37,979 nucleotides of DNA from Chryseobacterium gleum (GCA_945903645.1 CAMDOM010000036.1:1-37979), one strand, 5' to 3'. Counted from the first letter of the stretch, positions 7,031 through 15,972 are shown. A program made the numbers and translations. Notes: generated by a model from the sequence alone, not told the origin.

Positions 7031-10020
7031 GGTTGGGCATATAAGCTCAGTTTCAGGTCGTCTAAGTAGAGCGGTTGTTCGCTGCCTCCCCAAACAAAAA
7101 CCTTGATTCGGTCGTCAGGAAGTGGCGGGAATGGTGGAGCAATTACCCACATACATTCCGACCAAATTTCTACTCCAAGATACTGATGGCGCACATCGGC
7201 AGTCCGCTCCCATATGGATTTTCCATTGCGTTCCACAATAAAATAAACCGCAGCACTGGCATCAATCGAGGTGGTGAACACCTGCATTTCTACAACGGCT
7301 TTTTGCATGCCAACAGCTTGCTTTTCGGATAGGCTAAAACTTATTCCCGGACTTCCGGGTAGTGCCGCATCAATCCTCCAACTGTGTGTTCCGCTTTTGT
7401 GATGTGTGGTGTCCGCCAAGGTGGTGTCGAAAGGCCAATCGCTAATGGACTGTTCCAAGTTATTTGAGATGGAAAACAATGCATCATGTGTCCCATTTCG
7501 ATGAAAAAGACTCAAATACGTGCGGCCTTCCATTACTTTTTCTTCTCGCGGAAAATAGCTTAGTACCATTTCGCGCACCACGGCATCCGTGCGAATTCCA
7601 TCACCTCCCACAGCCACATGATTTGTGCCTTTGTGATATGCGCTTTCCAAAGTTTTGCGCAAGGCATTGAGCTGTTTTGGCGTTGGATTTCTTAGGTAGT
7701 TTGGCTGTAGTTGCATGCCATTTGCTGCTCGTATGCTGTCAAATACGTGAGGCAAATCGAGGGTTAGCAGCAATGGATTAGCATCTTTTTCGGCTTTCAA
7801 GGCTTTGCTCAACGCGCTGTAACCGTTATGCCGTTGCTGCATGTCAGGCTCTTTTTCGCGCCACGAAATGAGAACAGTTCCTCCCATTGCAAGCACAAGC
7901 CCGATGGTTCCAAAAACGGAAACTCGCTTAGAAATGTGCATTTCATCGCGTAGTAAAAAGAAAACTACAGCTCCGCAAATGAGGGCAAACATCCCATAAG
8001 AAATTCCAAAACCCAGCATAACCAACGGATTGCTGAAGTGATACTCAATGCGGTGATTGCCTTTTGGAACGGAAAGCGTAGGGAAAATCCCAATAATAGT
8101 ATGTTGCGCTGGAGTTCCATCTATGTATGCTTGCCATCCCATAAAATCCGTTTGTTGCAGCACAACGGAACGCTCGGAACTTACATGAACGGTAAATGCT
8201 ACATGTCCGGGTTCAAAGCGTTGCATCACGATTGTGTCGGTACTTTCAATCGCAGAACTATCCGAAAAATAGACCACTGGCCGAGCCAACGCAGCGGCAA
8301 ACTGCTCAGCTGAATCTTCTCTAAAGTTCTCAAAGGCATCCAACCGAAAACTATTGAATCCATCGAATGAAGCGGTTTTGGTAAAAATATTGGTGTTGTG
8401 CCACAGCGGATTCAACGCCTGATTGTTGTCGGGAAAATCCCCAACAACTTTGCTCAATTCTGGAACAGGAAACCCAAAAGGTGTGGTGTCAAGCCCAGTT
8501 TGCAGTCGAGCAGGAGCATAGCCCGAACCAACCGTAATAGGGAAATTGAGTTTTACTGCTAGCGTCATTTCCACTAACAAAAACGCAAAAAGTAATGCGG
8601 TAAATGCTCTTTTGTTCGTTCGAAGAAACCATACTCCACACATAAAAAACAGCAAGAGCCCAGTTTGAATTACCCCATGAATGAGCACATGATAGGCGCG
8701 AGGAGAGGTGCCAAGACTATCGTGATAATTTTGAAGGAAAATAATGGGCTGAAATTTGGAAACATCATTTGCTGCATAAAAATAGATGCCTACGCCAAGA
8801 ATGCATGCCAGCAATGCGGCAGATGAGGCCAACACCCGTTTGTAATTGCGCTCTGGTGAAGAAATAATTTCACCTAACTCCGAACTTCCAACAAGAATAA
8901 ACGCCAGCATGGCGAAGTAGTTAAAGAATGCCGACATGCGAAACATATCCATTAGTGGCGCCCATTGAAACAAGAATTCGCGCACGGGAGTGCAGCTTCC
9001 AAAAGCCGCCAACAGACAAACCAACCCAAAGCCAAGGACCACATTGGCACGAACATTTCTTTTGCGAAAAAGAGACAATCCCAGCGCCATCAGTAGGAGC
9101 AAACCGATGTGTCCATTGTTCATAGAAAGGTCGGTGTCGTAGAAGTCTGTATCGGTAACCACAGCAAAAGGCATTAACCAAGAGATGGTGCTTTGCGGAG
9201 AAAACGGCATGAAATGGGCATCAGCAAGCGTGATACCCGCAAAGCGCTGTAGGTGGGGTGCAATTTGCCAAAAGGTAATTGCCAGCACCGTTAGCGATAG
9301 CGCCACAACGAGCGAAAGCAACGCATGCATTGCCAGTAGTTTGCGCAACTCTGCCCATCGATGGTGGATTACCTTAGATAAATGCTCACTCACAAATAGG
9401 AATACCAGCAGGTATAGCAGCATCATACTCAGCGCTTGATAACCGCCAGTAAGTTGCAGAAAGAGGAAAAAGGCCAGTTTCCAAAGATTCGACCATTGCG
9501 CACCTTGCTGCAATTTCAGGAAATAGTAGATAATCCAAGGAATCCAAGTGGCGGCTACAATGCCAAACAATTCTTGTCCATGCCCCACGAAAAAACCGCT
9601 TAGCATGTAGGCCAATCCAGCCAAAATTCGCGCGGGATGCGATTGCGTGAAATGACCAGCAATGAGATATAATCCAGTGCCTGCCATGCTTAGGTACGCT
9701 ATAAATAGCATGTTGAGCGTGGCAATGCTGTAGCCAGAGAAAAGCCCAATAAGTAGGCCTTCTGGGTAAAAAACTGAGCGTAAATCGCCAAAAATGGGAT
9801 AGCCAAAATGTTGGTACGGATTCCAAAGTGGGAAAATGCCGTGTTGCAAACTTTCACCCACCGCATAGCGCCAAGGGAAATAGCAATCCAAAGCATCCCA
9901 CTTCAAACTTTCGTGCATGAGTGCAATACCCGAATAGGCCACAATGCACACCAAAAGCATGATGCCGAAAACAGTTGCCAAACGGGCGGGTGATACTGAA
10001 ACGATTGAAGGGCAAGTCAT
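7027..10020 (-). CDS. YfhO-family polytopic membrane protein (997 aa)
   Basis: A large GT-C-like membrane protein. The first ~530 residues contain about 11-12 strongly hydrophobic segments, starting at residues ~14-36. The first loop has DALDCYFPWRY and GIFPLWNPYQHFGYP, a block typical of YfhO-type proteins near the proposed lipid-sugar site. A soluble stretch (~540-670) includes RPVVYFSD and VVLQQTDFMGWQAYIDG. Two further helices follow, and a C-terminal globular part (~720-997) ends in beta-rich sequence (QPLYLDDLKLSL). YfhO of Bacillus is linked to glycosylation of lipoteichoic acid; in Bacteroidota the substrate is unknown. Start ATG 10020 precedes a short polar stretch and the first helix. 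The stop overlaps the end of the convergent glycosyltransferase. Confidence 0.8.
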   Translation of the reverse strand: MTCPSIVSVSPARLATVFGIMLLVCIVAYSGIALMHESLKWDALDCYFPWRYAVGESLQHGIFPLWNPYQHFGYPIFGDLRSVFYPEGLLIGLFSGYSIATLNMLFIAYLSMAGTGLYLIAGHFTQSHPARILAGLAYMLSGFFVGHGQELFGIVAATWIPWIIYYFLKLQQGAQWSNLWKLAFFLFLQLTGGYQALSMMLLYLLVFLFVSEHLSKVIHHRWAELRKLLAMHALLSLVVALSLTVLAITFWQIAPHLQRFAGITLADAHFMPFSPQSTISWLMPFAVVTDTDFYDTDLSMNNGHIGLLLLMALGLSLFRKRNVRANVVLGFGLVCLLAAFGSCTPVREFLFQWAPLMDMFRMSAFFNYFAMLAFILVGSSELGEIISSPERNYKRVLASSAALLACILGVGIYFYAANDVSKFQPIIFLQNYHDSLGTSPRAYHVLIHGVIQTGLLLFFMCGVWFLRTNKRAFTALLFAFLLVEMTLAVKLNFPITVGSGYAPARLQTGLDTTPFGFPVPELSKVVGDFPDNNQALNPLWHNTNIFTKTASFDGFNSFRLDAFENFREDSAEQFAAALARPVVYFSDSSAIESTDTIVMQRFEPGHVAFTVHVSSERSVVLQQTDFMGWQAYIDGTPAQHTIIGIFPTLSVPKGNHRIEYHFSNPLVMLGFGISYGMFALICGAVVFFLLRDEMHISKRVSVFGTIGLVLAMGGTVLISWREKEPDMQQRHNGYSALSKALKAEKDANPLLLTLDLPHVFDSIRAANGMQLQPNYLRNPTPKQLNALRKTLESAYHKGTNHVAVGGDGIRTDAVVREMVLSYFPREEKVMEGRTYLSLFHRNGTHDALFSISNNLEQSISDWPFDTTLADTTHHKSGTHSWRIDAALPGSPGISFSLSEKQAVGMQKAVVEMQVFTTSIDASAAVYFIVERNGKSIWERTADVRHQYLGVEIWSECMWVIAPPFPPLPDDRIKVFVWGGSEQPLYLDDLKLSLYAQP

Positions 10021-10077
10021 GCAGGTCGTGAAAGTAGTATGCGTGCATCACACGACAATGTTGTTCTCCGCTATCCG

Positions 10078-10085
10078 TAGCTTTG
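10078..10085 (+). promoter_or_regulatory. -7 box (TAGCTTTG) 4 nt before the ctaA start
   Basis: A perfect TAnnTTTG box. Only four bases separate it from ATG 10090. If transcription starts about five bases after the box, as expected for this promoter class, the mRNA begins at the start codon. Confidence 0.6.
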
Positions 10086-10089
10086 CGCC

Positions 10090-11175
10090 ATGGCCTTGGC
10101 AATCACACTAAAGCGACAACGGACATTTCGCACCTTGCTTAAGGTATCGCTTGGGCTAACGTATTTGGTCATTTTGGCTGGTGGTGTGGTACGCACAACA
10201 GGTTCAGGAATGGGTTGTCCCGATTGGCCCAAGTGCTTTGGGAAATGGGTTCCACCCACCGATGGGCGCGCGCTACCATCTGATTATAAAGAGCATTACA
10301 TCGAATTACGAAGACAGAAAAACGAGAAGCTGTCTAAAATGATTGCACCTCTGGGATTTACCGATTTGGCCGTTAGCATTCGCGATGATGCCAGCATTTA
10401 TGAAGAAACCGATTTTGTGTGGCAGCGCACTTGGGTAGAATATATCAATCGTTTGGCAGGAGCCCTTCTAGGTTTGGCAGTTATCCTCACCTTCATCAGC
10501 TCATTAGGCTATTGGCAAAAAAGCAAACGAGTGGTGTTTACCATGCTCGGCATTATCCTTATCACTGGATTTCAAGGGTGGTTAGGGTCTATTGTAGTGA
10601 GCACCAATTTGCTGCCAGGCACCATCACGGTTCACATGTTGGTCGCGTTTGTAATTATCGCTGGGCTCATGCAAGTGTATGTAAAAACCTCTCCAGGCAG
10701 GCGTGCCATGTCAAGTTTTGCTATGGCGAACACTATGCGTTATGCCGTGTTAGCGCTTATGGTGTTGACCTTAGCACAAGTTTTTATGGGAACGCAAGTG
10801 CGCCAACAGATAGATATCATTTCTAAAAGCCTTGACCACGCGAATAGAGAATTGTGGATAGAGCGGCTTGGGACAGTCTTCTACATTCACCGCTCTTTCT
10901 CTTTGCTTTTATTGGCAGGACACGCGTGGATGTTCTACCAAGTGGTGCGGCATTTGCGGCATTATCACGCAGTTTATCGCGCGTGCTCTTGGCTCATGGT
11001 GTTTATTCTTATTGAAGTGGCTACAGGCGTAGGACTTGCCTATTTGAACGTGCCTCGCGCAGCACAGCCCCTTCATTTACTTTTCTCCAGTATGATGTTT
11101 GGTGCGCAGGCGTATCTGCTATTCGCGTTTTTTAGCAGCCGAAGAATTACGTCCGGACAGAATTACGCCAGCTAA
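10090..11175 (+). CDS. ctaA: Haem A synthase (COX15/CtaA family)
   Basis: An inner-membrane enzyme that converts haem O to haem A for aa3-type cytochrome oxidases. LVILAGGVVRTTGSGMGCPDWP at the first helix is the family hallmark, with a cysteine pair at Cys43 and Cys49. About eight hydrophobic helices follow over 361 residues. Candidate haem-ligand histidines are in TITVHMLVAF, FYIHRSF and QPLHLLF. The first conserved site, normally an E-x-x-H-R motif, reads E117-Y-I-N120-R, with Asn for His. No other in-frame ATG exists before the GMGCP block, so ATG 10090 is the start even though it lies 4 nt from the promoter box. The last 29 bases overlap the convergent gldE-gldD ORF. Confidence 0.9.
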   Translation: MALAITLKRQRTFRTLLKVSLGLTYLVILAGGVVRTTGSGMGCPDWPKCFGKWVPPTDGRALPSDYKEHYIELRRQKNEKLSKMIAPLGFTDLAVSIRDDASIYEETDFVWQRTWVEYINRLAGALLGLAVILTFISSLGYWQKSKRVVFTMLGIILITGFQGWLGSIVVSTNLLPGTITVHMLVAFVIIAGLMQVYVKTSPGRRAMSSFAMANTMRYAVLALMVLTLAQVFMGTQVRQQIDIISKSLDHANRELWIERLGTVFYIHRSFSLLLLAGHAWMFYQVVRHLRHYHAVYRACSWLMVFILIEVATGVGLAYLNVPRAAQPLHLLFSSMMFGAQAYLLFAFFSSRRITSGQNYAS

Positions 11176-13117
11176 ACGAAGCAATCATACGTTGCAAATC
11201 GGCCTCAATAAAGTCGATTACTGGGGCAAGCGAATCATTATTAGGTACCACATTAAAGTACAGTGCTCCACGTAGAAAATGAGTAGTGCTATCCGTTAAA
11301 TACAACTGAATTGGTGATGCGACTCCACTGCCTTCAATACGCCAATACATGCCATATACATTTACTTCAGGCCGCAAAACAAGCTGTTCGTTTATGCCAC
11401 TTGCTTTGCTAATGTGTTTGTTGGTCATGGTTCTCGAATTTTCGAGATACTCGCCCAGATTATTGTCTACTTTCAAGTAGCTAAAATGAACCTTGGCTTT
11501 GAATTGAGGAATATCTAAATCGAACCAACAAGGAGCGGAGCCTGCGCGCATATCTGGGACATATTTGGCGTAGGCCGGCACATCAAAAAGAAAAGGGCAA
11601 TCGCTTTCTGATAGACTGTATTCCTTCTCTGGAAGGTCAATGCGGATGTATCCCTTTGGTTTTGGAGTGTATTCTTCTCCGCAACTTGAAAACATGAACG
11701 AGCCTGCCAGCAACAATCCTATGCCCAATAAACCTGTGGTGTTATCTCTAGTTAAATCTAGATTTTCTGGTTGCTTTAAGGTAACCTTGACGCGTTTAAT
11801 TCTGCGTTTATCTACGCTCTCTACAGTAAACTCATAGCCATCAAACGGAATGCGTTGGTTTTTATTTGGCATTCTGCCCGACATCTCTAAAATGAATCCA
11901 GCAAGTGTATCGGCCTCACCCTTATGGTCTTCAAAAGTGTCGCCATCTATTTGCAGTATGCGATAAAACTGCTTTAGATTGGTTTTGCCCTCAAATACGT
12001 AGTTCTGTTCATCTAGCTTGGAGTAAACGGCCTCTTCCTCATCAAATTCATCAGAAATTTCCCCAACAATTTCCTCCATAATATCCTCAAGAGTAACTAT
12101 ACCTTCACACCCTCCAAACTCATCTATAACCACTGCCATGTGCACTTTTCGTTGACGAAACTCTTCCAACAAGTCGTCAATCATTTTGCTTTCGGGCACG
12201 AAAAAAGGGCTTCTAATCAAACTTTTCCAGTCGAAATCATCGCCTTCATACATGTGAGGCAACAAATCTTTTACATGCAAAATACCTACAATATTGTCTA
12301 AACTTTCCTTGTAAACGGGAATTCGAGAATAGCCAGATTCGAGAATTTCATCCATCATGGCTTGGAAAAGCATCGTATGGTCTACAGCGGCCACATCCGA
12401 ACGAGGGCACATAATCTGTTTCACATCGGTGTTGCCAAACTCCACAATACCCTCCAAAATCTTCCGGTCTTCCAATTCGCGCTTGGTAACGGGCTTAGTT
12501 AGGTCAAGTGCGTGAGATAACTCGTCCACCGATAATCTATCGTTGGCCGTATTGGCACCTTTGTCAATAATGTTGGTGAGCTTAATAAGTGGAACGCTTA
12601 AAAAACTGAATCCCAGAGAAAGATAATGAAGCGGATAAGCCGCAAATGTGGCTACCGAAACGGCATATTGACCAGCATAAATTTTGGGCATAACCTCACC
12701 AAAAAGCAAGACTGCAGCTGTAATTCCAAAAACTTCTATTATACGCGTTACAGGCAGAAATCCAAAAAGAGAAAGTTTCAGAATGTCTTGCGGAACGTGT
12801 GTCGAAACCAAGTAGGTCGAAATAATAACGATACCTACATTAACAAAATTATTGGCTATTAGAATAGTAGCTAATAAGCGCTTTGGACGTTGAATGAGTT
12901 GGGCAGCCAAGCGCCAATGTCCTTTTTCTGCACCTTCCAAATCCTCAATGTCCGATCTAGTAAGTGAGAAAAATGCTACTTCCGCTCCAGAAATAAGGCC
13001 TGAAGCGCACAACAATACAACTAGCACTGCTGGCACATACAATAAATCGTAAGATATATTTAAGAGCAGCATGTGCTGCATCAACAAAACCGGGGTTTCC
13101 GGAGGGGGGTCGTCCAA
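11147..13117 (-). CDS. gldE-gldD: GldE-GldD fusion: CNNM/CBS/CorC membrane protein joined to a gliding lipoprotein
   Basis: One uninterrupted 656-codon frame covers two proteins that are separate in Flavobacterium. Residues ~1-448 are GldE: a DUF21/CNNM membrane domain (ALISGAEVAFFSLTRSD-like opening, four helices), CBS repeats (PRSDVAAVDH, SRIPVYKESLDNIVGILHVKDLL) and a CorC/HlyC C-terminal domain ending VDKRRIKRVKVTL. Residues ~462-478 (GLLGIGLLLAGSFMFSS) form a hydrophobic helix ending in a lipobox-like FSSC at Cys479. Residues 479-656 are GldD (YTPKPKGYIRIDLPEKEY opening). No stop, and no ATG or GTG suited to a separate GldD, lies between them; one TTG at residue 464 would give a signal peptide without positive charge. 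Both proteins are needed for gliding in F. johnsoniae. The start is TTG 13117, because a stop lies seven codons upstream and MDDPP resembles known GldE starts. Confidence 0.85.
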   Translation of the reverse strand: MDDPPPETPVLLMQHMLLLNISYDLLYVPAVLVVLLCASGLISGAEVAFFSLTRSDIEDLEGAEKGHWRLAAQLIQRPKRLLATILIANNFVNVGIVIISTYLVSTHVPQDILKLSLFGFLPVTRIIEVFGITAAVLLFGEVMPKIYAGQYAVSVATFAAYPLHYLSLGFSFLSVPLIKLTNIIDKGANTANDRLSVDELSHALDLTKPVTKRELEDRKILEGIVEFGNTDVKQIMCPRSDVAAVDHTMLFQAMMDEILESGYSRIPVYKESLDNIVGILHVKDLLPHMYEGDDFDWKSLIRSPFFVPESKMIDDLLEEFRQRKVHMAVVIDEFGGCEGIVTLEDIMEEIVGEISDEFDEEEAVYSKLDEQNYVFEGKTNLKQFYRILQIDGDTFEDHKGEADTLAGFILEMSGRMPNKNQRIPFDGYEFTVESVDKRRIKRVKVTLKQPENLDLTRDNTTGLLGIGLLLAGSFMFSSCGEEYTPKPKGYIRIDLPEKEYSLSESDCPFLFDVPAYAKYVPDMRAGSAPCWFDLDIPQFKAKVHFSYLKVDNNLGEYLENSRTMTNKHISKASGINEQLVLRPEVNVYGMYWRIEGSGVASPIQLYLTDSTTHFLRGALYFNVVPNNDSLAPVIDFIEADLQRMIASFSWRNSVRT

Positions 13118-13153
13118 TGGAGGATAGATTCGTTAGAACTTAATTTATGATAA

Positions 13154-13585
13154 TCAGAATGGAAGATCATCATCAATATCGCCAATTGGTGGTTGCGAGG
13201 CTTCGCTTCCACGACTTGTGCTAGATTCAGATGAAGGAACATTCGATTGACCAGAGGCACCTCCAAGCAACGTCATTTCACTTGCAACTATATCGGTACT
13301 ATACCGGTCAGCACCAGTTTGATCAGTCCATTTGCGGGTTTTTATACGGCCTTCAATGTAAACTTGTCCGCCTTTCTTAAGATACTTTTCTGTAATATCA
13401 GCAAGTCCGCGCCACAGCACTACGTTGTGCCATTCGGTCACCTCCTTACGATTGCCATCTTTATCCTTGTAACGTTCGGTGGTTGCCAACCGAATGGTCG
13501 CCACTTTAGTTCCGCTATCAAGCGTTTTCACTTCAGGGTCTGCACCAAGATTTCCTAAAAGAATCACTTTGTTCACTCCAGACAT
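13154..13585 (-). CDS. ssb: Single-stranded DNA-binding protein
   Basis: An OB-fold protein that coats single-stranded DNA in replication and repair. MSGVNKVILLGNLGADPEVK and the EWHNVVLWRGLADITEKYLKKG and VYIEGRIKTRKW blocks are the classic SSB core (residues 1-105). A short flexible serine-rich linker leads to the acidic tip DIDDDLPF, the partner-docking tail. Length 143 is slightly short but typical for Bacteroidota. It sits between mutY (46 bp upstream) and gldE-gldD (36 bp downstream) on the minus strand, matching the gld locus of Flavobacterium, so the three are probably one transcript. Confidence 0.95.
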   Translation of the reverse strand: MSGVNKVILLGNLGADPEVKTLDSGTKVATIRLATTERYKDKDGNRKEVTEWHNVVLWRGLADITEKYLKKGGQVYIEGRIKTRKWTDQTGADRYSTDIVASEMTLLGGASGQSNVPSSESSTSRGSEASQPPIGDIDDDLPF

Positions 13586-13631
13586 AGCTTTTAGAATTTT
13601 AGGTTAATGATAAAATAGTTGAACAAATGTT

Positions 13632-14702
13632 CTAAACCTTTTTGGAATCTGCAAATTTTTTATCACCTAAATAACGATGAAGCAATTTGGGGAGGGCAAT
13701 CGTGTCCAAATTATTCCAACTAACCTTAATTCCTTCTTTTAAATGAATCTCAATACCCTTTACCTCAAGAAAACGTGCGAAGATGCGTTGATGAGATAGC
13801 AGGTGCTTGTATGGGCCATATTCACCTTGAATCAAAACTTCTGCTCCATCACCAAAATGTGCAATTACTTCGTTCGTCTCCAATGGTCTATCTGATTCTA
13901 CTAGTGGAAACTCATACAGTCCTTGCCAAATATCACCAGCTTCTCTTCGTTTTAGGAATGTATTTGTGCCATCAGAAAGCACCACGTAGTTGAAATATCG
14001 ATTTCTAATCTTAGTGCGTTTAGCCTTAATTGGAATGGAAGAAACCAATCCTTGCGCGAGTGCGGAGCAACTTTCGTTCAAAGGACAAATCTCACATTTA
14101 GCTAATTTCGGAAGACATACTGTCGCACCTAATTCCATCATAGCTTGGTTATGTTCGCCCGGATGTTCAGTCTGTAAAGCCTTTTGGGCAAGAATATCTA
14201 CCAATTTAATTACAGCAGATGCGTCTATTGGTTCCGAAATCCCATAGTATCGCGCTAACACGCGAGTAACATTCCCGTCCACACACGCACGTTTAACGTT
14301 AAAAGCTATGGAGCCTATTGCCGCTGCGGTATACGGACCAATGCCCTTCAATGATAAAAGTCCATTATAGGTGTTTGGAAACTGTCCCTCGTGTTCGAAG
14401 ACAACAATTTTGGCAGTTGCGTGTAAATTTCGCGCTCTAGAATAATAGCCCAAGCCTTCCCATAGTTTCAAAACTTGGTCTTCACTAGCATTGGCGAGGT
14501 GGGTTACGGTTGGAAATGCTTCCAAAAACCTATAGTAGTACGGAGTCCCTTGATCTACCCTAGTTTGTTGCAAAATAACTTCCGATATCCAAATAGCATA
14601 TGGATTCAAACTACCACGCCATGGAAGACTACGTTTTTCTCGTCCATACCATTCTAGCAATTGTTCCGTGGGAAAAGGACTGAAAAGCAATGAGTTATCC
14701 AT
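13632..14702 (-). CDS. mutY: A/G-specific adenine glycosylase
   Basis: Removes adenine mispaired with 8-oxoguanine. LPWRGSLNPYAIWISEVILQQT begins the HhH-GPD domain; the catalytic Glu is the one before VILQQTRV. LKGIGPYTAAAI is the helix-hairpin-helix and VDGNVTRVLAR carries the catalytic Asp. CLPKLAKCEICPLNESC gives the Cys-x6-Cys-x2-Cys-x5-Cys 4Fe-4S loop. A NUDIX-like C-terminal domain (~235-345) recognises 8-oxoG. 356 residues is normal. It is the first gene of the mutY-ssb-gldE-gldD unit and faces away from the HU gene. Its -7 box ends 4 nt before the ATG. Confidence 0.95.
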   Translation of the reverse strand: MDNSLLFSPFPTEQLLEWYGREKRSLPWRGSLNPYAIWISEVILQQTRVDQGTPYYYRFLEAFPTVTHLANASEDQVLKLWEGLGYYSRARNLHATAKIVVFEHEGQFPNTYNGLLSLKGIGPYTAAAIGSIAFNVKRACVDGNVTRVLARYYGISEPIDASAVIKLVDILAQKALQTEHPGEHNQAMMELGATVCLPKLAKCEICPLNESCSALAQGLVSSIPIKAKRTKIRNRYFNYVVLSDGTNTFLKRREAGDIWQGLYEFPLVESDRPLETNEVIAHFGDGAEVLIQGEYGPYKHLLSHQRIFARFLEVKGIEIHLKEGIKVSWNNLDTIALPKLLHRYLGDKKFADSKKV

Positions 14703-14706
14703 TCCG

Positions 14707-14714
14707 CAAAATTA
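14707..14714 (-). promoter_or_regulatory. -7 box (TAATTTTG) 4 nt before the mutY start
   Basis: On the minus strand TAATTTTG is followed by four bases and then the mutY ATG. Box sequence and spacing match those of the tatD gene at 30026-30033. This predicts a leaderless mRNA. Confidence 0.6.
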
Positions 14715-14748
14715 CATTGAGGACTATGCAATGATTCAATTTTTAGAT

Positions 14749-14756
14749 TACATTTG
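14749..14756 (+). promoter_or_regulatory. -7 box (TACATTTG) for the HU gene
   Basis: A perfect TAnnTTTG match 46 nt before ATG 14803. The predicted leader contains a small perfect hairpin, GAGCAG (14773-14778) with CTGCTC (14783-14788) around loop TAAT, which may affect translation of the DNA-binding protein. Confidence 0.5.
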
Positions 14757-14802
14757 CATCCCTCAAATTTCGGAGCAGTAATCTGCTCATAATCAATCAC
14801 TA

Positions 14803-15105
14803 ATGACAAAAGCAGATATAGTAAACGAGATTGCCGATAAGACAGGCCTGGAGCGTGTGGAAGTAATGCAAACGGTTGAAGCATTTATGATTTCGGTTAA
14901 GAATTCTTTAGCGAAAGGGGACAACGTATATCTCCGTGGATTTGGTAGTTTCATTGTGAAGAAACGTGCTCAGAAAACAGGACGTATCATTTCTAGAAAC
15001 ACAACCATTGTAATTCCTGAGCATTTGGTGCCTGCCTTCAAACCTGCCAAAACCTTTGTGAATAAGGTGAAAGACGGCAAGATGGCGAAGAAAGCTGTTA
15101 AGTAA
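14803..15105 (+). CDS. HU/IHF-family nucleoid DNA-binding protein
   Basis: A 100-residue histone-like protein. TKADIVNEIADKTGLERVEV is the N-terminal helical dimerisation part. VYLRGFGSFIVKKRAQKTGR is the conserved strand leading into the DNA-bending arm. IPEHLVPAFKPAKTFVNKV closes the fold, and a short lysine-rich tail (KDGKMAKKAVK) extends beyond the usual ~90 residues. The RNISRNTT-type arm (IISRNTTIVIPE) is shared by HU and IHF, so the subtype is left open. Equivalent genes sit by mutY in other Bacteroidota. The TPR gene begins six bases after the stop, so they are probably co-transcribed. Confidence 0.92.
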   Translation: MTKADIVNEIADKTGLERVEVMQTVEAFMISVKNSLAKGDNVYLRGFGSFIVKKRAQKTGRIISRNTTIVIPEHLVPAFKPAKTFVNKVKDGKMAKKAVK

Positions 15106-15111
15106 TTCGAA

Positions 15112-15951
15112 GTGAAAATAGGACAGATAGCATTGATTTTAGGCGCCTTGGTAGTTACCGTGGGTCTATATCTCATGCCGTTCTCACCCCTAGCCAGTAA
15201 GGAAACGGCCACAGCACAAACAGAAAAACCAACATCTACTTATTCCATTTTGGATGATGTAACGGCTGTGAACAATGAATTGGATAGCTCAACCTTGTCG
15301 GTAATTTCTCGCTACGAAACAGCACTCGAGCGTGAAGGAAAAATAGCATATCGCGATAGCTTAATTGGGTTATATGATATGCTTCGCAAACCAATACCAT
15401 CCTCTTTTCATGCTTTGAAAAAAGCAGAACAAACAAACGGAGTGGATGCGTGGACCGAAGCTGGTGAGCGCTTTCTGCTGAACGCCAAGTACATTGGAGA
15501 AGCCAATCAGAAAACCGCTTGGTTTAGTACTTCAAAAGATTGTTTTGAGAAAGCAGTTGCTCTAGCACCTACCGACCTTGATATTAAAGTTGATTTAGGG
15601 GTGTGTTTGGTAGAGGGTGCTAGTTTTTTAGGCACCGCTCCCATGCAAGGCATTGGAATGCTGCGCGAAGTGGAGCAAATTGATCCTACAAACATCAAAG
15701 CTTTAGTGAATTTGGGATATTTCGCAATTAAATCAGGTCAGTTTGATAAAGCTGAAGAGCGATTTAAAAAAGTGTTGGAAGTAGACCCAACATATATAGA
15801 CGCCTACCTCTACCTCGCGGATATGCACGAAAAGCAACAGAAGCCAGATTTGGCTATTGCCTCACTTAAGGAATACAAGAATAAAGTAGAAGACCCACAG
15901 CGGAAAACTGAGGTGGAGCAATACATACAGGAACTTTCAAACAAACATTAA
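15112..15951 (+). CDS. Membrane-anchored TPR protein
   Basis: A 279-residue protein with an N-terminal hydrophobic helix (IGQIALILGALVVTVGLYLM, ~3-22), probably an uncleaved anchor with the rest on the periplasmic side. A helical region follows. From about residue 140 there are tetratricopeptide-like units: FEKAVALAPTDLDIKVDLGV, PTNIKALVNLGYFAIKSGQF, and DKAEERFKKVLEVDPTYIDAYLYLA. These normally form a protein-binding superhelix; the partner is unknown. The start is GTG 15112, chosen because it is directly before the KIGQIALIL helix and six bases after the HU stop. Its place between HU and rng suggests a housekeeping cluster rather than a specific pathway. Confidence 0.8.
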   Translation: MKIGQIALILGALVVTVGLYLMPFSPLASKETATAQTEKPTSTYSILDDVTAVNNELDSSTLSVISRYETALEREGKIAYRDSLIGLYDMLRKPIPSSFHALKKAEQTNGVDAWTEAGERFLLNAKYIGEANQKTAWFSTSKDCFEKAVALAPTDLDIKVDLGVCLVEGASFLGTAPMQGIGMLREVEQIDPTNIKALVNLGYFAIKSGQFDKAEERFKKVLEVDPTYIDAYLYLADMHEKQQKPDLAIASLKEYKNKVEDPQRKTEVEQYIQELSNKH

Positions 15952-15972
15952 CTTATCTAAAACGTATCGGAC

